A program made the translations under genes and the position numbers. This document shows positions 26,421 to 35,624 of a stretch of 64,000 nucleotides of DNA, one piece after another; the stretch's first letter is position 1, and each line of letters begins with the position of its first letter. The stretch is from Bacteroides caecigallinarum. Lineage in GTDB: Bacteria > Bacteroidota > Bacteroidia > Bacteroidales > Bacteroidaceae. Location: positions 25,940 through 89,939 of the forward strand of contig NZ_JACJLE010000008.1 of NCBI RefSeq assembly GCF_016901995.1, in the 5' to 3' direction. The notes under the pieces are model-generated. The model was not told the origin of the DNA and searched no databases. It saw only the letters and a list, made by a program, of their open reading frames with translations.

Positions 26421-28613
26421 TTAATAAATATATTCAACAGGAGATTTCACACATCTTATGGTTCTGGTTTTCTGTGCATTGCTTGCAGCGAACTTGAACC
26501 AGTTTCCTCTGCCATCAGTCTTGGAATAACCTTCGATCAGCCATGTACTGCCGGAATTACCGTATGTGGCAAACTGAATCATTTTCTTAGATATTCCTGT
26601 TTCACTCCACTGATGACCGAGACCGCATAATACAAGGTGCTCTCCTTCATACTCAAAATCGTAGAAGGTTACATTTCCGTACTCATAGCCCAGGAACATG
26701 GCTTCTCTCTCTACCACAGAGAAGTTTAATCTCTGCCCCAAACCATTATTGAACGCGCCAGGATTAAAATAACCTAAATTACAGTCAGTTCCCCAGGTGA
26801 AGAATCTATAATCGTCATAATCAGGTATTTCATAACCGTCAGGAGCCATATAACCAGGGGCTAATGTGCCGAAATTATCTGTTTTCGTAGAATATCCATC
26901 AAACAGGAATCCCGTACCGTCATTCTTCAATTTCAGACCATCGCGATTACCAGCCTGATACTGGTCGCCAAGAACATTAAGGTACTCATCGTCCGTACAC
27001 TCAGCCAGATAGTCTGCGATACTTCCACCACGGGCAGGATCGTTTGAAACAAGAATCTGATCGGTAAAATCTTTAACGTTTCCACGAAGATTGTATTTAC
27101 ACCACCATGTACCGTTTATGTTTACTACTGGAAGTCCCCAATTCTGTCTCTTTACCGTATAGGTTTCATTGTGCACACCTGACACGTCGGAAATCAAAAT
27201 TCTTCCTTCTTGTATTCTTCCATCAGCATCAGCGTCATTCGGGCGCCATCCTCCCAGAATACGGTATGTGCCATCCGCTGTTTCTTCCAGTTTCATCCAT
27301 TCCGGTGAGTTTTCGTCGAATTCCAGTCTTATCACTTTATCATCAGGAACGTTCAATACAGCCAGTTCACCGTCTATATATCGTCCGAAATCGCAAACAT
27401 AGTTGCCGTCAAAACTCAACTGTCCCTGCATCTTAACCGGATTTGCCAAAAATACAAGTACGACTCTACCACGTAATGCATCACCGTTATGTACATTAAC
27501 ATACATATATCCGTCCACACTACCAATCATCTTATTACTGCTGTTCACATTCAAGCTGCACACATTATCAAGATTTCCGGAACGAGAAACAGTGACATCA
27601 ACACCTTTCACCAAGCCATCCACATTCACAGTCGAACCTAACTCACCGCTTATGGCAAGACTGAAGTTTGTTTCCCATGATGGTATAAAAACAGAATCGC
27701 GTGTTTCATTAACTCTAATGCCATCACTCAGTACTGAGTTATCAACATCTACAAAAGCATTTCTAAGTCCGTCTGAGGTTGTTCCGTCGCCTTCCTGCCA
27801 AGAAGCTTCAACTACTTTTACTCTAAAGTCTTCACCATCAGCATAAACTTTAAGAGTATAAACCTTATTGCGTGATATGTCCGGCAGAACAGTTTTCAGT
27901 CTGTGCCATGAGCCTGAGGATGTAACCATTATTTCTACTTCAAAGTTATTACCTTCCTGGTGCGGAAGATAAAACAATGTTTCTTCAGCAGCTGTTAGTG
28001 GACTATCAGCATAATCTTTCACCATATCAACCGGCTGAGGAATCTCTCCACCATTACCTCCCTCAAGTACATAACCTTTAGGGCAAACATTCTTCACCTT
28101 TACACTATTCACCGAAAGGTTATTGATTGGAGAACTTATATCTATTCGCGCTACAGAACGTTTCATAGCTACTGCTACAGACGATGTCTGTCGGCTTATA
28201 GTTGACATACCAGACAAAAACATTCCACCTGATACCATTTCATCGGCTCCGGCAGTCATTGCCTGGAAATCTGATTCAGAGGTCACGCCTACTTCAAAAC
28301 CACGACCGGAAACGAGATTTCCTGCGTTAATCATAAAATATACATTACCACTCATGGCAGAAGGCTTAAGAGACACTACTCCATCTGTTCCCGGCTCAAG
28401 CGTTTCAAACACCTCTGTTAATATGCCACCATCGAAACGATATGCTGACACATTCTCTACTGCATCAGTTTCTGCGGCAGAAGTGCTAAGCAATGATAGT
28501 CTGGCAGCAACTACATCACCAGATGAATTTCCAGAGGATATGCTGTCATCACTACATGAGTAAAGAGAAATCAATAATAATGCAGATAATATATTTACAA
28601 GTCTTACTCTCAT
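26421..28613 (-). CDS. Large surface lipoprotein with fimbrillin-like N-terminus (paralogue 1)
   Basis: The 730-residue protein has a lipobox LYSC (Cys20) and the same two-part build as the downstream gene. The N-terminal part shows an SVARIDIS strand and an NKVYTLKVY strand typical of fimbrillin-like folds. The C-terminal part has FGRYIDGEL, GGWRPND, NWGLPVVNINGTWWCKYN and APDGYEIPDYDDY, and ends in SPVEYIY. Conserved tryptophans and the near-identical layout show it arose by tandem duplication. The gene lies 30 bases downstream of the metzincin gene, so an operon is likely. Export to the outer membrane is expected; the ligand is unknown. Confidence 0.7.
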   Translation of the reverse strand: MRVRLVNILSALLLISLYSCSDDSISSGNSSGDVVAARLSLLSTSAAETDAVENVSAYRFDGGILTEVFETLEPGTDGVVSLKPSAMSGNVYFMINAGNLVSGRGFEVGVTSESDFQAMTAGADEMVSGGMFLSGMSTISRQTSSVAVAMKRSVARIDISSPINNLSVNSVKVKNVCPKGYVLEGGNGGEIPQPVDMVKDYADSPLTAAEETLFYLPHQEGNNFEVEIMVTSSGSWHRLKTVLPDISRNKVYTLKVYADGEDFRVKVVEASWQEGDGTTSDGLRNAFVDVDNSVLSDGIRVNETRDSVFIPSWETNFSLAISGELGSTVNVDGLVKGVDVTVSRSGNLDNVCSLNVNSSNKMIGSVDGYMYVNVHNGDALRGRVVLVFLANPVKMQGQLSFDGNYVCDFGRYIDGELAVLNVPDDKVIRLEFDENSPEWMKLEETADGTYRILGGWRPNDADADGRIQEGRILISDVSGVHNETYTVKRQNWGLPVVNINGTWWCKYNLRGNVKDFTDQILVSNDPARGGSIADYLAECTDDEYLNVLGDQYQAGNRDGLKLKNDGTGFLFDGYSTKTDNFGTLAPGYMAPDGYEIPDYDDYRFFTWGTDCNLGYFNPGAFNNGLGQRLNFSVVEREAMFLGYEYGNVTFYDFEYEGEHLVLCGLGHQWSETGISKKMIQFATYGNSGSTWLIEGYSKTDGRGNWFKFAASNAQKTRTIRCVKSPVEYIY

Positions 28614-28643
28614 ATTGAAATATTATTTATGATAATTCAGATA

Positions 28644-30503
28644 TTAATTGTATTTATGAGGATTTGAGGCACTCTTTAGATAAACAGGCGAGTCTATAGG
28701 CATTTTGCCAATATTGTCAACATAAAAATTATTCATCAGCTGCTCTGCCCAAGGACCATATGTGAACGAACTACTGTGTCCGTATCCCATAACGTGTCCC
28801 AATTCATGGAACATCACGCTACATGCATAACGGTTTGAATAATGTTCGAACCATCCTCGTTCATACGCTCCATACACACTCGGACTACCCAAACCGATTA
28901 CACCATTACCCGGATAAACCAGTCCGACCTGAAGTGTCTGTCCACGTCGCATCTTGGCCAATACTTCCTCCACCTTTACAGGTTGTTTATTATCGTCGTA
29001 TAACTTACCCGCATTTTCATGAAGGATAGCTTCGTGCTCATCCATATCTATCATATAGGTAAAATTAAGGAAGAAAGCCACAGATTCTCTACAATGTACC
29101 GGACGGATACCCATCCAGTTACCTACCGGACCTCCATCTTCGCGTGAAGGGTCTCCACCAAAGAGTCCCCAGTAAAGTGTCCATCCGTGCTTTATTTCCT
29201 GTAGTTTTGCCCAATAAGGATCTGATGACAGTACCTTTAACTCCGCTCCGGCTATGGCGGCAGCGTCAAGTGCTGGAACATTGATTATGCGACCGCTCTC
29301 AGTACGACACATAGTGCCTTTCTCTACCAGTGGAGATGACTCATAGAAATCGCAGAAAGCAGGAATAGAATCGAAATATGCAAAATCGAAATATTCATCA
29401 TCCACAGCCGCTATACGTGCTCTCACCGTTACTCCATAAAGCACACGTGGCGAATAAAAACGCGCATGCAGTTGCCCCTCATCAGTAATGGAAAGCTGTA
29501 ATGGCTTTGCCGTGTTAAAAGTGCGCTGAGACCTGTTCGTATAAACAGACACCGGTTCATCATCATCCAGAATTCGTGCATGATTTCCAGCTCTGTAGGC
29601 ATCGGCAGTTATATACATCACCGGAGAAATGTCATCAGGATGCTTTACCGCAGTACTTACCGTATGTGCATGATTTGGCAACACTTCCTGCTGGTCAAAA
29701 TTGAAATCAAGAACAGTCTTCTCATCAAGATAGTTTACTGAAGTATGGAAAATATCTCCTTTTAAAACAGTACCGGCAATTGTAGGCATAAAAAGATAAG
29801 GTATGTCCTCTCTTAAAACCATATCGTCTATAATACCGTCACTTTCTCCCGTAAAAGCACCTCCACCTGTTATTGATGTATAGAACTTTGATTCAGCAAG
29901 TCTCACTCTTTTCTCGACTGTTGCATTACGCACATATCGGTTGTTATATACAAAATTGAAATCCAAACGACCTACTATCCTGTCCTGTGTAACTTCGCTG
30001 TCAATGCTGATAACTTCAGTGCTACCTCCTTCAGCAGGAACTAAACGGACTGTAAACGGTGTACACGAATAAAAATACTCCGCTTCCAGAGGTTTGTGCA
30101 GATCCGAAGGAAACACCAGCCATTCATCATCCATACTTGATATTTCATTTATCTCGGCACGATCGGCCGTTTCATCACCCTTTATAGCCAAAACTAGCAG
30201 GTTATAGTCTCCCTCATGAAGACCTTCGGCATATATTTCCGAAGTTAGCGCATTATATTTGCCATGTACTGTAGTCATTACATCGCCTTCAGAGTCGGCT
30301 ATGTAGAAAAAGACTTTGTCATAATCGCCTGTACTTACAGATTCTGTACGCGAGTTAATGTCACCAATGTATGCAGACTTTTTCAAACGAAAACGTATGC
30401 CACTGCGTCCAGAACCTGTATTACTATTATTCATCATCTCGTCGTTAGTACACGACACCATAAAAAGAAAGCCTATAAGTGCAAATAGTGTTATCCTTTT
30501 CAT
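28644..30503 (-). CDS. Fimbrillin-like lipoprotein with metzincin zinc-protease motif
   Basis: The 619-residue lipoprotein has a lipobox MVSC (Cys18). Residues 35-300 have the beta-rich pattern of Mfa2/FimB-type fimbrial anchor proteins (DYNLLVLAIKG, then a FNFVYNNRYV strand). The C-terminal 190 residues contain HELGHVMGYGH at 566-576, a full metzincin zinc site (HExxHxxGxxH). The methionine expected in the Met-turn is tentatively in the AEQLMNNF segment. It is the first gene of the three-gene run. It may be a surface protease or a fimbria-anchored processing enzyme; the link of the two halves is seen, but activity is inferred. Confidence 0.7.
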   Translation of the reverse strand: MKRITLFALIGFLFMVSCTNDEMMNNSNTGSGRSGIRFRLKKSAYIGDINSRTESVSTGDYDKVFFYIADSEGDVMTTVHGKYNALTSEIYAEGLHEGDYNLLVLAIKGDETADRAEINEISSMDDEWLVFPSDLHKPLEAEYFYSCTPFTVRLVPAEGGSTEVISIDSEVTQDRIVGRLDFNFVYNNRYVRNATVEKRVRLAESKFYTSITGGGAFTGESDGIIDDMVLREDIPYLFMPTIAGTVLKGDIFHTSVNYLDEKTVLDFNFDQQEVLPNHAHTVSTAVKHPDDISPVMYITADAYRAGNHARILDDDEPVSVYTNRSQRTFNTAKPLQLSITDEGQLHARFYSPRVLYGVTVRARIAAVDDEYFDFAYFDSIPAFCDFYESSPLVEKGTMCRTESGRIINVPALDAAAIAGAELKVLSSDPYWAKLQEIKHGWTLYWGLFGGDPSREDGGPVGNWMGIRPVHCRESVAFFLNFTYMIDMDEHEAILHENAGKLYDDNKQPVKVEEVLAKMRRGQTLQVGLVYPGNGVIGLGSPSVYGAYERGWFEHYSNRYACSVMFHELGHVMGYGHSSSFTYGPWAEQLMNNFYVDNIGKMPIDSPVYLKSASNPHKYN

Positions 30504-30862
30504 CTCAAATTATTAAATGTTATACGCCTATCAAGACAAAAAGAACAACAGGTTTGTTCAATATTAACGACAAATATTTTACTTTTTCGAGCTTTTTTGA
30601 TTTAAATCAATATAAAATGGCGGTAAAAACTTCACATCACATAAATTATAAAAGCATTTTGTTACATGTTAAAATAGAGTATCCTCAGAAAACGAAGTTG
30701 TTTCCTGAGACCTGGAAAAACATTGATATAGAAAGAAGAATAATAAAATGACATCACTATAAAAGTTTAAACAAAATCACAAGTATTTTCCACAATATTA
30801 TAACAATTATAAAAGCCGAAAAAATATCTTTGTCTAACAATAACAATTTAATTATAATTCAC
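30504..30862. other. Divergent AT-rich promoter region
   Basis: This gap separates the minus-strand lipoprotein run from the plus-strand heparinase II gene. No gene is supported in it. A -7 box for the plus gene lies at 30825-30832. No equally clear box was found for the minus-strand gene. Confidence 0.5.
30825..30832 (+). promoter_or_regulatory. -7 box for heparinase II gene
   Basis: TATCTTTG matches TAnnTTTG and lies 31 bases before the ATG at 30863. It overlaps an alternative TTG codon at 30830, which argues that translation does not start there. A -33 TTTG is not obvious. Confidence 0.5.
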
Positions 30863-33205
30863 ATGAAACACACATTTATATTATTAACACTATGTATCTG
30901 TTCATTTTTCAACCACATCTTTTGTCAAGAGTTGAATAAAGGAGTAACCTGGTGTAATATGGACGGAGTGTCTGTACCAATACCTCCTAAGACTCACCCA
31001 AGACTTTATATCCGTCCAAATGAAATTTCAGAACTAAAAGAAAGGCTACAAACACCTGAAGCACAACAAACAATAGCTGTGCTAAAAGGGCTTTCCAAAC
31101 CTAGAACTGCCATTGAAGAAAAAGCAGAAGGAGAAAACCGCGGTTTCAGATATTATTATAAAATGAGAGGTATAACCAGTGAAGTACAATTACAAGCGTT
31201 AGATTATCTCGTTAATGGAAAGAAAGAACAAGCCAGAAAAGCCATTACGGCAATGTTAGACACATTAAAGAATACCAATTTTGGAATAGAAAAGGACAAT
31301 TCAAGAGCAAGTGGAGCTATGCTTATGGTTGGAGCCATAGTCTATGACTGGTGTTACGACCAAATGAAGAAAACCGAAAAAGAAGAATATATAAATTCCT
31401 TTATACGAATAGCCCAAACAATGGAATGTGGTTATCCTCCCCGCGACAATCAACCAATTTCCGGTCATCCATCGGAATGGATGATTATGCGCGACTTATT
31501 ATCTGCAGGAATAGCAATATATGATGAATATCCGGATATGTACAATCATGTAATAAAAATGCTATTCCGCGATTACATACCTGCAAGAAACTTTTTTTAC
31601 GAAGGACATAACTACCACCAAGGTACAAATTATATTCACGTTCGTTTCGCATGTGATTTATTCCCTTTATGGATTCTTGACAAAATGGGTGCAGGATGTG
31701 TATATAACTCATCCCAACAGTTTGTACTCTATGATATGATATACAGAAGAAGGCCCGATGGAGTTGTTTTGCCATCAGGTGATGATTACCCTCAGAACCG
31801 CCCTACCACTCTTACTTTCCCGCTACCGATGCTCCTCGCTTCTAGTTATTATAAAGATGAGTATTTGGCATACGAATTTGAGAGAAATCCACATTTGGAA
31901 AATTCCGGAAATGAAGTTATGAATCATTGCCTTATTTTTGACCTGTTATGGAGAGACTATACTTTAAAAGGTAAGGCTCCTGACGATTTACCATTAACAC
32001 GTTTTTCCGGTTCTCCTTTTGGATGGATGATAGCCAGAACAGGATGGGGAGAAAACAGCGTCATAGCAGAAATGAAAATAAACGAACATTTTGTGGGTAA
32101 TCATCAACATTTGGATGGTGGAAGTTTTCAAATATATTATAAAGGTCCTCTCGCTATTGATGCAGGAGCATATAGCGGTAGTTCAGGGGGTTACAACAGT
32201 CCACACAACAAAAATTATTTCAAACGCACTATCGCGCATAACTCTTTATTAGTTTATGACCCTGATGAGAAATTTGCCTGCCACAATTATGGAGGAGCAA
32301 ACAAATCAAGTTTTGCCGCTAATGATGGAGGACAAAGAATGCCCGGTGATGGTTGGAAAACATGCAACAGTATGAACGACCTGTTATCCGATGAATATAC
32401 TGTGGGAAAAACAATCGCCCATGGATATGGACCTGACAATAACATGCCAGAGTATTCTTATTTAAAAGGTGACATTACAAAAGCATATTCAAACAAAGTA
32501 AAGGAAGCTAAGCGTTCTTTTGTTTTTCTTAATTTCAAATCGGAAGTAGTTCCTGCCGCATTAATAGTATTCGATAAAGTAGTTTCTTCAAATCCTGATT
32601 TCAAGAAATACTGGCTTCTACACAGTATAGAGGAGCCTGAAATAGACAATAACTCAATTACAATAAAACGGACTAAAAACGGTGATTCCGGCATATTAAA
32701 AAATCATGTTCTACTACCTGTTTTACAGAACGCTTCAATAGAGAAAATTGGTGGTCCCGGTAAGGAATTCTATGTATTCGGCCAGAATTATAAAAATGAT
32801 GCTTTAGAATCTTATCCTGATCCCGCAAACGAACGTGGAGCATGGAGAGTAGAATTATCACCAATACAACCATCAGGAGAAGACTTATTCCTGAATGTCA
32901 TGCAAATGACAGACAACATTGAAAAGACTTACGAAGTCAAACGTATAGATTCCGAACGCATTGTCGGTGTCCGGATAAAAGACAGAGTTGTAACATTCAG
33001 TAAAGGAAGTAACGAAATAACAGGTAAGTTTGATTTCACTATTAACGGGGAGGGGAAATACACATTTGTAATCACAGATCTTAAAGCCGGCAACTGGCAA
33101 ATAAAGAAAAACGGGAAAATAATTATCCCTACTCTTGAAGCTAAATCAGATGAAGGGACATTATACTTTGAAGGAACTGCCGGTAAATATGAGTTTAACA
33201 GATAA
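30863..33205 (+). CDS. hepB: Heparinase II-like lyase (PL21)
   Basis: Heparinase II cleaves both heparin and heparan sulfate by beta-elimination, giving unsaturated uronates. From the ATG at 30863 the protein is 780 residues with a signal peptide (MKHTFILL...FC-Q). The catalytic residues line up with those known for Pedobacter heparinus heparinase II: His202 and Glu205 in HPSEW, Tyr257 in GTNYIH, and a zinc/histidine segment NHQHLDGG at about 413-420. The numbering match supports this start over an upstream TTG at 30830. It is the only plus-strand enzyme of the locus and ends in its own terminator, facing the MFS gene. Confidence 0.88.
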   Translation: MKHTFILLTLCICSFFNHIFCQELNKGVTWCNMDGVSVPIPPKTHPRLYIRPNEISELKERLQTPEAQQTIAVLKGLSKPRTAIEEKAEGENRGFRYYYKMRGITSEVQLQALDYLVNGKKEQARKAITAMLDTLKNTNFGIEKDNSRASGAMLMVGAIVYDWCYDQMKKTEKEEYINSFIRIAQTMECGYPPRDNQPISGHPSEWMIMRDLLSAGIAIYDEYPDMYNHVIKMLFRDYIPARNFFYEGHNYHQGTNYIHVRFACDLFPLWILDKMGAGCVYNSSQQFVLYDMIYRRRPDGVVLPSGDDYPQNRPTTLTFPLPMLLASSYYKDEYLAYEFERNPHLENSGNEVMNHCLIFDLLWRDYTLKGKAPDDLPLTRFSGSPFGWMIARTGWGENSVIAEMKINEHFVGNHQHLDGGSFQIYYKGPLAIDAGAYSGSSGGYNSPHNKNYFKRTIAHNSLLVYDPDEKFACHNYGGANKSSFAANDGGQRMPGDGWKTCNSMNDLLSDEYTVGKTIAHGYGPDNNMPEYSYLKGDITKAYSNKVKEAKRSFVFLNFKSEVVPAALIVFDKVVSSNPDFKKYWLLHSIEEPEIDNNSITIKRTKNGDSGILKNHVLLPVLQNASIEKIGGPGKEFYVFGQNYKNDALESYPDPANERGAWRVELSPIQPSGEDLFLNVMQMTDNIEKTYEVKRIDSERIVGVRIKDRVVTFSKGSNEITGKFDFTINGEGKYTFVITDLKAGNWQIKKNGKIIIPTLEAKSDEGTLYFEGTAGKYEFNR

Positions 33206-33217
33206 TAATACATCTTT

Positions 33218-33256
33218 AAAGGCTGCTCAGAACTAAATCTGTTGCAGCCTTTTTAT
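33218..33256 (+). terminator. Intrinsic terminator after heparinase II gene
   Basis: AAAGGCTGC (33218-33226) pairs with GCAGCCTTT (33244-33252) across a 17-base loop, followed by a T-rich run. It may also serve the convergent MFS gene, whose stop is just beyond. Confidence 0.8.
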
Positions 33257-33268
33257 TATTATATATGT

Positions 33269-34543
33269 TTATTTTATTCCTAACAATTCTTTCACACTTA
33301 CTGTTTTATTATTAACAAGCGGATGTGCCGTAAATGCTACAAAAACAATATAAGCAACAAAGATAAAAATAACACACATACCAATCCTTAATGATGTCAA
33401 ATCAGCAATACTGCTAATTATAAGTGGTCCGGCAGCTCCTCCAACTATAGCAGTACATAATATTCCTGCAAAAGAGCCATGATTGGACGGAACCGAATTA
33501 AGAGCCAACGAAAACACGATAGAATACATTACAGAAATACTAAATCCTATCGCAGGGAAAGCTAATGAAGATAGACTACGACCTCCCCAAATTGCACAAG
33601 CCAGAAGAATTATTGTAAGACATCCGGAATACTTCAATAATAAACGACTGTCAATCAATTTAAGTAATAACATACCTACCAGACATCCTGCAGTCATCAA
33701 TCCCCAGAAAAGACTTACGATAAATGCCCCATCCGTTTGAGGATTCACTCCATGATATTTTTCAAGGAAAGTAGTCATAAAAATGGATGTCCCCTGCTCC
33801 GTACTGACATAACAAAATATTCCAAGAAAAAACATCCACACTGAAGTGTTTTTAAACAAAGACAAGTAAGTGTCTTTACTTCCGCCGCGTTCGTCATCAT
33901 TTAGCTCGATTTTAGGGAAACGGGAAGACAACACAGTTACAACCATCAACGCAAGCAATAATGCAAATATCCAGTATAATGAGACCCAAGGTAAGTCAGG
34001 TGGGGTAACTGATGCCAATATATCTGCAACAACACTATTGCCGGGTACATAAACATCCGGAGAAAGACGTGACATTAAACCTGAATATACCAAAGGACTA
34101 ACAAACGAAGCTACTCCAAAAACGAACTGTGCAAGTTCTGCTATAAAAGCATAATTTTCTTCTCCACCTACCGTACGCTGTAAAGGATTTATTACAGTCT
34201 GCAACATTGCCATTCCAAGACCTATAATAAATGATGAGACCAGAAGTGCGGGATATGTATGTATAGAGGCAAAAATAACAGAGCCTAACAATGGCATAAA
34301 AAAGCCACAAAACAAAACAGGTTTCTCACCGTATTTGTCAATAAGTATTCCAGACGGAATTGACATTATAGCATAAGCTAGAAAAAATGACGTCGGGATG
34401 AAACCTGCCATAGCAAGATTAGATAAATTGAAATTACTGATAATGTCCGGTATTAAAGGCCCAAGAATGTTTGTTATAAAAGAAATGGTAAACCAAAACG
34501 ACATTATCAATATCAAATGAATTGTCCTTTTACTCATAATCAA
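33269..34543 (-). CDS. MFS sugar permease, FucP-like
   Basis: This 424-residue inner-membrane protein has 12 hydrophobic helices. The start (LIMSFWFTISFITNILGPLIPD) and the helix 2 loop GILIDKYGEKPVLFCG follow the FucP/GluP-type sugar-proton symporters. As the last gene of the minus-strand block, 107 bases after the ROK kinase, it probably imports the released monosaccharide or disaccharide (hexosamine or unsaturated uronate product). The exact sugar is not known. A hairpin at 34579-34616 precedes it. Confidence 0.85.
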   Translation of the reverse strand: MIMSKRTIHLILIMSFWFTISFITNILGPLIPDIISNFNLSNLAMAGFIPTSFFLAYAIMSIPSGILIDKYGEKPVLFCGFFMPLLGSVIFASIHTYPALLVSSFIIGLGMAMLQTVINPLQRTVGGEENYAFIAELAQFVFGVASFVSPLVYSGLMSRLSPDVYVPGNSVVADILASVTPPDLPWVSLYWIFALLLALMVVTVLSSRFPKIELNDDERGGSKDTYLSLFKNTSVWMFFLGIFCYVSTEQGTSIFMTTFLEKYHGVNPQTDGAFIVSLFWGLMTAGCLVGMLLLKLIDSRLLLKYSGCLTIILLACAIWGGRSLSSLAFPAIGFSISVMYSIVFSLALNSVPSNHGSFAGILCTAIVGGAAGPLIISSIADLTSLRIGMCVIFIFVAYIVFVAFTAHPLVNNKTVSVKELLGIK

Positions 34544-34578
34544 ATCCTTTAATAAATATATATACTTTATAAATTATA

Positions 34579-34616
34579 TAGGCGCATAGAATTATAATTA
34601 TAATCTACTACGCCTA
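34579..34616 (-). terminator. Hairpin between ROK kinase and MFS genes
   Basis: TAGGCG (34579-34584) pairs with CGCCTA (34611-34616), with inner TAG/CTA pairs. It lies about 35 bases after the kinase stop on the minus strand and lacks a clear U-run. It may dampen, process or stabilise the transcript and need not end it. Confidence 0.4.
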
Positions 34617-34650
34617 AATAAGTAAAGACAAAAGCCAATGGAATACAATT

Positions 34651-35613
34651 TCATCCCTGAAAAGCACAATATTTGTTATCAAAAATCATTGATGCCGCTC
34701 CTAAGCTACCAGCCTTATTACCAAGTCCGGCAGAAACGATATCAGTATTGACAGCACAGTCAGGCATAGCATTTTTCAAAGCTTCCTCTTTAACCATATC
34801 TATATAAAATTGCCCGGCATCGGACAATCCACCTCCTATTACTACCAATTGTGGACTAAAGATGTTTATAAAACCTGCTATACCTTGTCCTAAATAATGA
34901 CAATGCTTGCGAAGGCAATCGACTGCAAGCGGATGATATTCTTTATACAAACGAACTATAAGCTCTCCATCAACCCCTCCTTCAGGAATAGAGTATCCAT
35001 ATGCAGGAGCTTCAGATATAAACATTCTAACTAAAGCCGATGCAGAAGCATAATGTTCTAGGCATCCCGTTGCTCCACAAGCACATTTCTCTCCATTGGC
35101 AATCAATGGTACATGACCTAATTCTGTTCCACGATTGGCATAACCTCCAAAGAGTTTCCCATCTATAACTACTGCACCACCTATTCCAGTACCAACAGTA
35201 ATAAATACGACATCAGTCATACCCTTACCTGCTCCAAAACGTGTTTCTCCAAGTCCCATCATATTGGCATCATTTCCAACCATAACAGGAAGTTTTGTCT
35301 CTTTTTCTATCAGGTCTGCAAGATAAACATTTTCCCATCCTTTAATATTCTCAGCACCACCCATTACTATACGTGATGTAGCATCAACAATACCAGGAGT
35401 GCCAATTCCTATACCATCTACTTTTAGACCATTTGAAACAGCATAAGCATTTACTTCATTTACAGAATACAAGATTTGTCCAACCACGGCTTCTGCCGAA
35501 ATATCAGCTTTTGACGGTACACGTCCCTGAAAATGAAATACGCCTTCGTCATCAATCAAGGCGTATTTCACAGATGTACCGCCTAGGTCTATTCCTATAG
35601 CGTATCTTTTCAT
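34651..35613 (-). CDS. ROK family sugar kinase
   Basis: The 320-residue kinase shows the phosphate motif GIDLGGTSVKYALID (about 7-21), the catalytic GNDANMMGLGE segment with its aspartate (about residue 114), and the ROK zinc motif CACGATGCLE. ROK kinases phosphorylate glucose, N-acetylglucosamine or N-acetylmannosamine using ATP. Heparan and chondroitin contain hexosamines, so a role in feeding released hexosamine to glycolysis is likely. The gene follows the PHP protein by 11 bases, so they are probably co-transcribed. Confidence 0.88.
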   Translation of the reverse strand: MKRYAIGIDLGGTSVKYALIDDEGVFHFQGRVPSKADISAEAVVGQILYSVNEVNAYAVSNGLKVDGIGIGTPGIVDATSRIVMGGAENIKGWENVYLADLIEKETKLPVMVGNDANMMGLGETRFGAGKGMTDVVFITVGTGIGGAVVIDGKLFGGYANRGTELGHVPLIANGEKCACGATGCLEHYASASALVRMFISEAPAYGYSIPEGGVDGELIVRLYKEYHPLAVDCLRKHCHYLGQGIAGFINIFSPQLVVIGGGLSDAGQFYIDMVKEEALKNAMPDCAVNTDIVSAGLGNKAGSLGAASMIFDNKYCAFQG

Positions 35614-35624
35614 ATTTAATAGAT

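Noticed and set aside
30830..30862. Upstream TTG start for the heparinase II gene
   Set aside because: The TTG overlaps the -7 box, and the start at 30863 gives a proper signal peptide and catalytic residue numbers that match the known heparinase II.
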